Positions 5,851-7,633 of a stretch of DNA of 7,633 bases are shown piece after piece. Location of the stretch: the NCBI GenBank assembly GCA_016929465.1, contig JAFGIT010000049.1, forward strand, positions 1-7,633, in the 5' to 3' direction. The DNA comes from Candidatus Coatesiibacteriota bacterium. Its GTDB lineage: Bacteria > B130-G9. Made by a program: the position numbers and the translations under genes. Under the pieces are notes generated by a model that worked only from the letters and a program-made list of their open reading frames with translations, was not told where the DNA came from and did no database searches. Each line of letters starts with the position of its first letter. Positions within the stretch are counted from its first letter, which is position 1.

Positions 5851-7237
5851 TGCTCTCCCCCTCTGCCTCGAAGTACTCGTGAACTGCACGCTTAAAGCTA
5901 TTCCCGCGGTCTCGGAAATCGGCGAACATGTCAAAGCTGCTGCAGCCCGGAGAAAGGAGCACAACGTCGCCGCTTTCGGCCAGGTCTATTGCCATCGCGA
6001 CAATCTCATCGATGCCGCCGCGAGTTACGAGAACTGTCAGCTCGTCCTCGAGCGCCGACTCTATCTTGGATGCCGCCTCGCCAATCGCTATGACCGTCTT
6101 GACGCTGCCCTTGTCTCCCTTGAAGAAATCCCTGTAATTGCATCCCTTATCCTTGCCGCCCGCGATCAAGATGACCGGCGCATCGAACGCACATATTGCC
6201 TTCGATACAGAGAGCGCATTCGTAGCGTGGGAGTCATCGACGAACCTGATTCCCCGGAATTCGGCGAAGAGCTCGAGTGTGTGTGGAGCGAGTTCGAAGC
6301 CTTCCAACGCTTCCTTTATTGATTCGGCGGACGCTCCCGCGTTGATGGCCATGGCCGTCGCCGCGGTCACGTTCTCGACATTGTGAAGGCCCGCAAGCGG
6401 GATGTCGGACCGATTGAATAGAGCTGTGGTCCTCCCATCGGCTGCAAGGACTATCTGGCCCTCTTGAAGAAACACCCCATTTACTCCACCGGGATTCACT
6501 GCCCCGAAGAGGATCCTCGATGACGCCCTTGCCTGGGTCAGCTCCAATAGCTTCGCGTCCCCGCCATTCACGACGAGTATGTCTCCTGCCCTCTGATTCT
6601 CGAAAATGCGGAGCTTCGCAGCATAGTATTCATCCAGGCTGGGATGACGGTCGAGATGGTCTATGTCGAGGTTGGTTATGCACGCAATGTGGGGGCAGAA
6701 CGTTCGGACGGTCTCGAGCTGGAAGCTACTCACCTCGGCGACCACTTTCGCGGTTGCAGGCAAGGTCAAAACCTTGTCGCACAAAGGCTCATTGGGCAGA
6801 TTTCCACCCATGATTGTTTCGAATCCTGCGGTAGAGAGCATTCGATGAAGCAATCTGGTCGTGGTTGACTTCCCCTTGGTTCCGGTTATCGCGAGGAACT
6901 CCGCATCACTTATCATATATGAGAGCTCCAGCTCACCTATGATGCAGGCGCCGGCAGCACGGGCCTTTGACAAGGGATCGATCTCAACCGGGATCCCGGG
7001 GCTCACAACGACCATCTCAGCAGCGCACATCGTCTCGCTGGGTGCATCACCTAAATGAGTCGCTATACCAACTGCCCTCAGGGCCGCAGCTCGTTCCTGA
7101 AGTGTCTGGTTATCGCCTTGGTCAACGACCGTCACTGCGGCTCCCAGGTGCGATAGCGTCAAAGACGCGGCACGGCCTGACGCGCCGAGCCCGAATACGA
7201 CCACCCTCATGCCATGGAAATCGCCGTTAAAGCGCAT
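5834..7237 (-). CDS. murD: UDP-N-acetylmuramoylalanine--D-glutamate ligase MurD
   Basis: ATP-dependent cytoplasmic ligase that adds D-Glu to UDP-MurNAc-L-Ala. The 467 residues cover three domains. The N-terminal Rossmann fold has RVVVFGLGASGRAA (11-24) and VVVSPGIP (76-83). The ATPase has TGTKGKSTT (118-126), EVSSFQLE (168-175), NLDIDHLDRH (189-198) and GLHNVEN (283-289). The C-terminal domain has LAPHTLE (316-322), VDDSHATN (333-340), AGGKDKG (359-365) and LSPGCSSFDMF (428-438). The SSFQLE and SPGCSSFD signatures make MurD clear. Three positions are unusual: the P-loop has Lys for the common Asn (TGTNGKS), the HR of LPHRxE is His-Thr, and DSKATN is DSHATN. The ATG at 7237 has GAGGGA six bases upstream; the next in-frame ATG, at 7210, has no clear site. 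It follows mraY by 66 bp and overlaps the preferred ftsW start. Confidence 0.97.
   Translation of the reverse strand: MRFNGDFHGMRVVVFGLGASGRAASLTLSHLGAAVTVVDQGDNQTLQERAAALRAVGIATHLGDAPSETMCAAEMVVVSPGIPVEIDPLSKARAAGACIIGELELSYMISDAEFLAITGTKGKSTTTRLLHRMLSTAGFETIMGGNLPNEPLCDKVLTLPATAKVVAEVSSFQLETVRTFCPHIACITNLDIDHLDRHPSLDEYYAAKLRIFENQRAGDILVVNGGDAKLLELTQARASSRILFGAVNPGGVNGVFLQEGQIVLAADGRTTALFNRSDIPLAGLHNVENVTAATAMAINAGASAESIKEALEGFELAPHTLELFAEFRGIRFVDDSHATNALSVSKAICAFDAPVILIAGGKDKGCNYRDFFKGDKGSVKTVIAIGEAASKIESALEDELTVLVTRGGIDEIVAMAIDLAESGDVVLLSPGCSSFDMFADFRDRGNSFKRAVHEYFEAEGESIEDTE
5855..5864 (-). promoter_or_regulatory. Shine-Dalgarno site for the ftsW TTG start
   Basis: The minus strand reads AGAGGGGGAG, four bases before TTG at 5850-5848, within the last codons of murD. 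The alternative ATG at 5811 has only AAAAGG about nine bases upstream. This favours the TTG start and a 17 bp overlap with murD. Confidence 0.55.
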
Positions 7238-7303
7238 CGGTGATCCCTCTCTCTAATTTGAGTGCCCATATCGCCTGCTTTTGCATCTGTCGTCTTCTGG
7301 CTT

Positions 7304-7633
7304 TCACTTTAGCTTCACCACGACGACCGCGATAAGGCTGAAGATGAAGGAGATGATCAGCATTCTTTGGACTACCTTCGCCTCGTGCCACCCTTTCAGC
7401 TCCAGGTGGTGATGGTAAGGAGCCATGAGGAAGACCCGCTTCCCAGTCGCCTTGAATCGAGAGACCTGCAATATCACGGACACCGCCTCGATGACGAATA
7501 TCCCGCCCAAAATGGGAAGAAGGAACTCCTGCTTGCTCAAAATCGCCACCGCCCCGATCGCACCGCCGATCGCCATCGACCCGGTGTCACCCATAAAGAC
7601 CTGTGCGGGGTACGAATTCCACCAGAGGAAGCC
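7304..7633 (-). CDS. mraY: Phospho-MurNAc-pentapeptide-transferase MraY, C-terminal part (cut by right edge)
   Basis: The last 109 residues of MraY, the integral membrane enzyme that moves phospho-MurNAc-pentapeptide from UDP to undecaprenyl phosphate, making lipid I. The reading frame is open to the right edge, so the 5' part is missing; the first internal ATG at 7594 is not the start. Within the fragment, [20 protein letters not shown] (residues 1-20) matches the family's conserved catalytic-site loop, with the Asp of FMGDTGS. The motif [20 protein letters not shown] holds the histidine cluster typical of MraY and absent from WecA-type relatives. Hydrophobic helices lie between the motifs and at the C-terminus ([16 protein letters not shown]), ending KLK and TGA. 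It is the first gene seen in this operon, as in the standard dcw order mraY-murD. Confidence 0.97.
   Translation of the reverse strand, partial: GFLWWNSYPAQVFMGDTGSMAIGGAIGAVAILSKQEFLLPILGGIFVIEAVSVILQVSRFKATGKRVFLMAPYHHHLELKGWHEAKVVQRMLIISFIFSLIAVVVVKLK

Noticed and set aside
5851-5964. N-terminal extension of ftsW from an ATG at 5964
   Set aside because: It would overlap murD by 131 bp, and its residues are the out-of-frame reading of the conserved MurD C-terminus. A well-placed ribosome site supports the later TTG.
5741-6322. A 193-codon open frame on the plus strand opposite ftsW and murD
   Set aside because: It is antisense to two clearly conserved genes, has no family motif and no good ribosome site that I can see. 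Long antisense frames are expected from the codon use here.
7238-7303. Possible promoter or terminator in the mraY-murD gap
   Set aside because: No clear -35/-10 pair and no stem followed by a T-run was found on the minus strand; it reads as a plain operon spacer with the murD ribosome site.
1-7633. Mobile element, CRISPR, phage or other accessory system
   Set aside because: All sequence is accounted for by eight co-directional housekeeping genes with short spacers; no repeats, integrase or transposase motifs were seen.

Overview
The window is a stretch of a bacterial division and cell wall (dcw) cluster, and every gene is on the minus strand. Read in the direction of transcription (right to left) the order is mraY (3' part, cut by the right edge), murD, ftsW, murC, murB, ftsQ, ftsA, then the first 54 codons of what is almost certainly ftsZ, cut by the left edge. 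There are no RNA genes, mobile elements, CRISPR arrays or long intergenic regions. The largest gap is 66 bp, between mraY and murD.

The organism is a peptidoglycan-making bacterium that divides with FtsA/FtsZ. It uses good Shine-Dalgarno sites and some TTG starts, and its base composition is moderately GC-rich by eye. The proteins are clearly the named families but differ from Proteobacteria and Firmicutes at several normally conserved positions. This suggests a less-studied phylum, but the sequence alone does not identify it.

Region by region: 7633-7304 is the MraY C-terminus (lipid I synthesis). 7237-5834 is MurD (D-Glu addition). 5850-4720 is FtsW (septal glycosyltransferase). 4719-3313 is MurC (L-Ala addition). 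3313-2366 is MurB (UDP-MurNAc formation). 2342-1488 is FtsQ/DivIB (divisome scaffold). 1472-177 is FtsA (membrane anchor for FtsZ). 162-1 is the FtsZ N-terminus. Junctions are tight: murD/ftsW overlap by 17 bp on the preferred start, ftsW/murC abut as TAG-ATG, and murC/murB share one base (TAATG). One translationally coupled operon is the simplest reading. No promoter or terminator is visible.

Compared with the common order mraY-murD-ftsW-murG-murC-murB-(ddl)-ftsQ-ftsA-ftsZ, murG and ddl are missing from their usual places. The points most worth a second look are the absent murG, the atypical FtsZ N-terminus (long leader and a GVGGDGC loop), and substitutions at conserved positions in MurD and MurC. 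I found no sign of a new biological system; this is a housekeeping locus with lineage-specific details.
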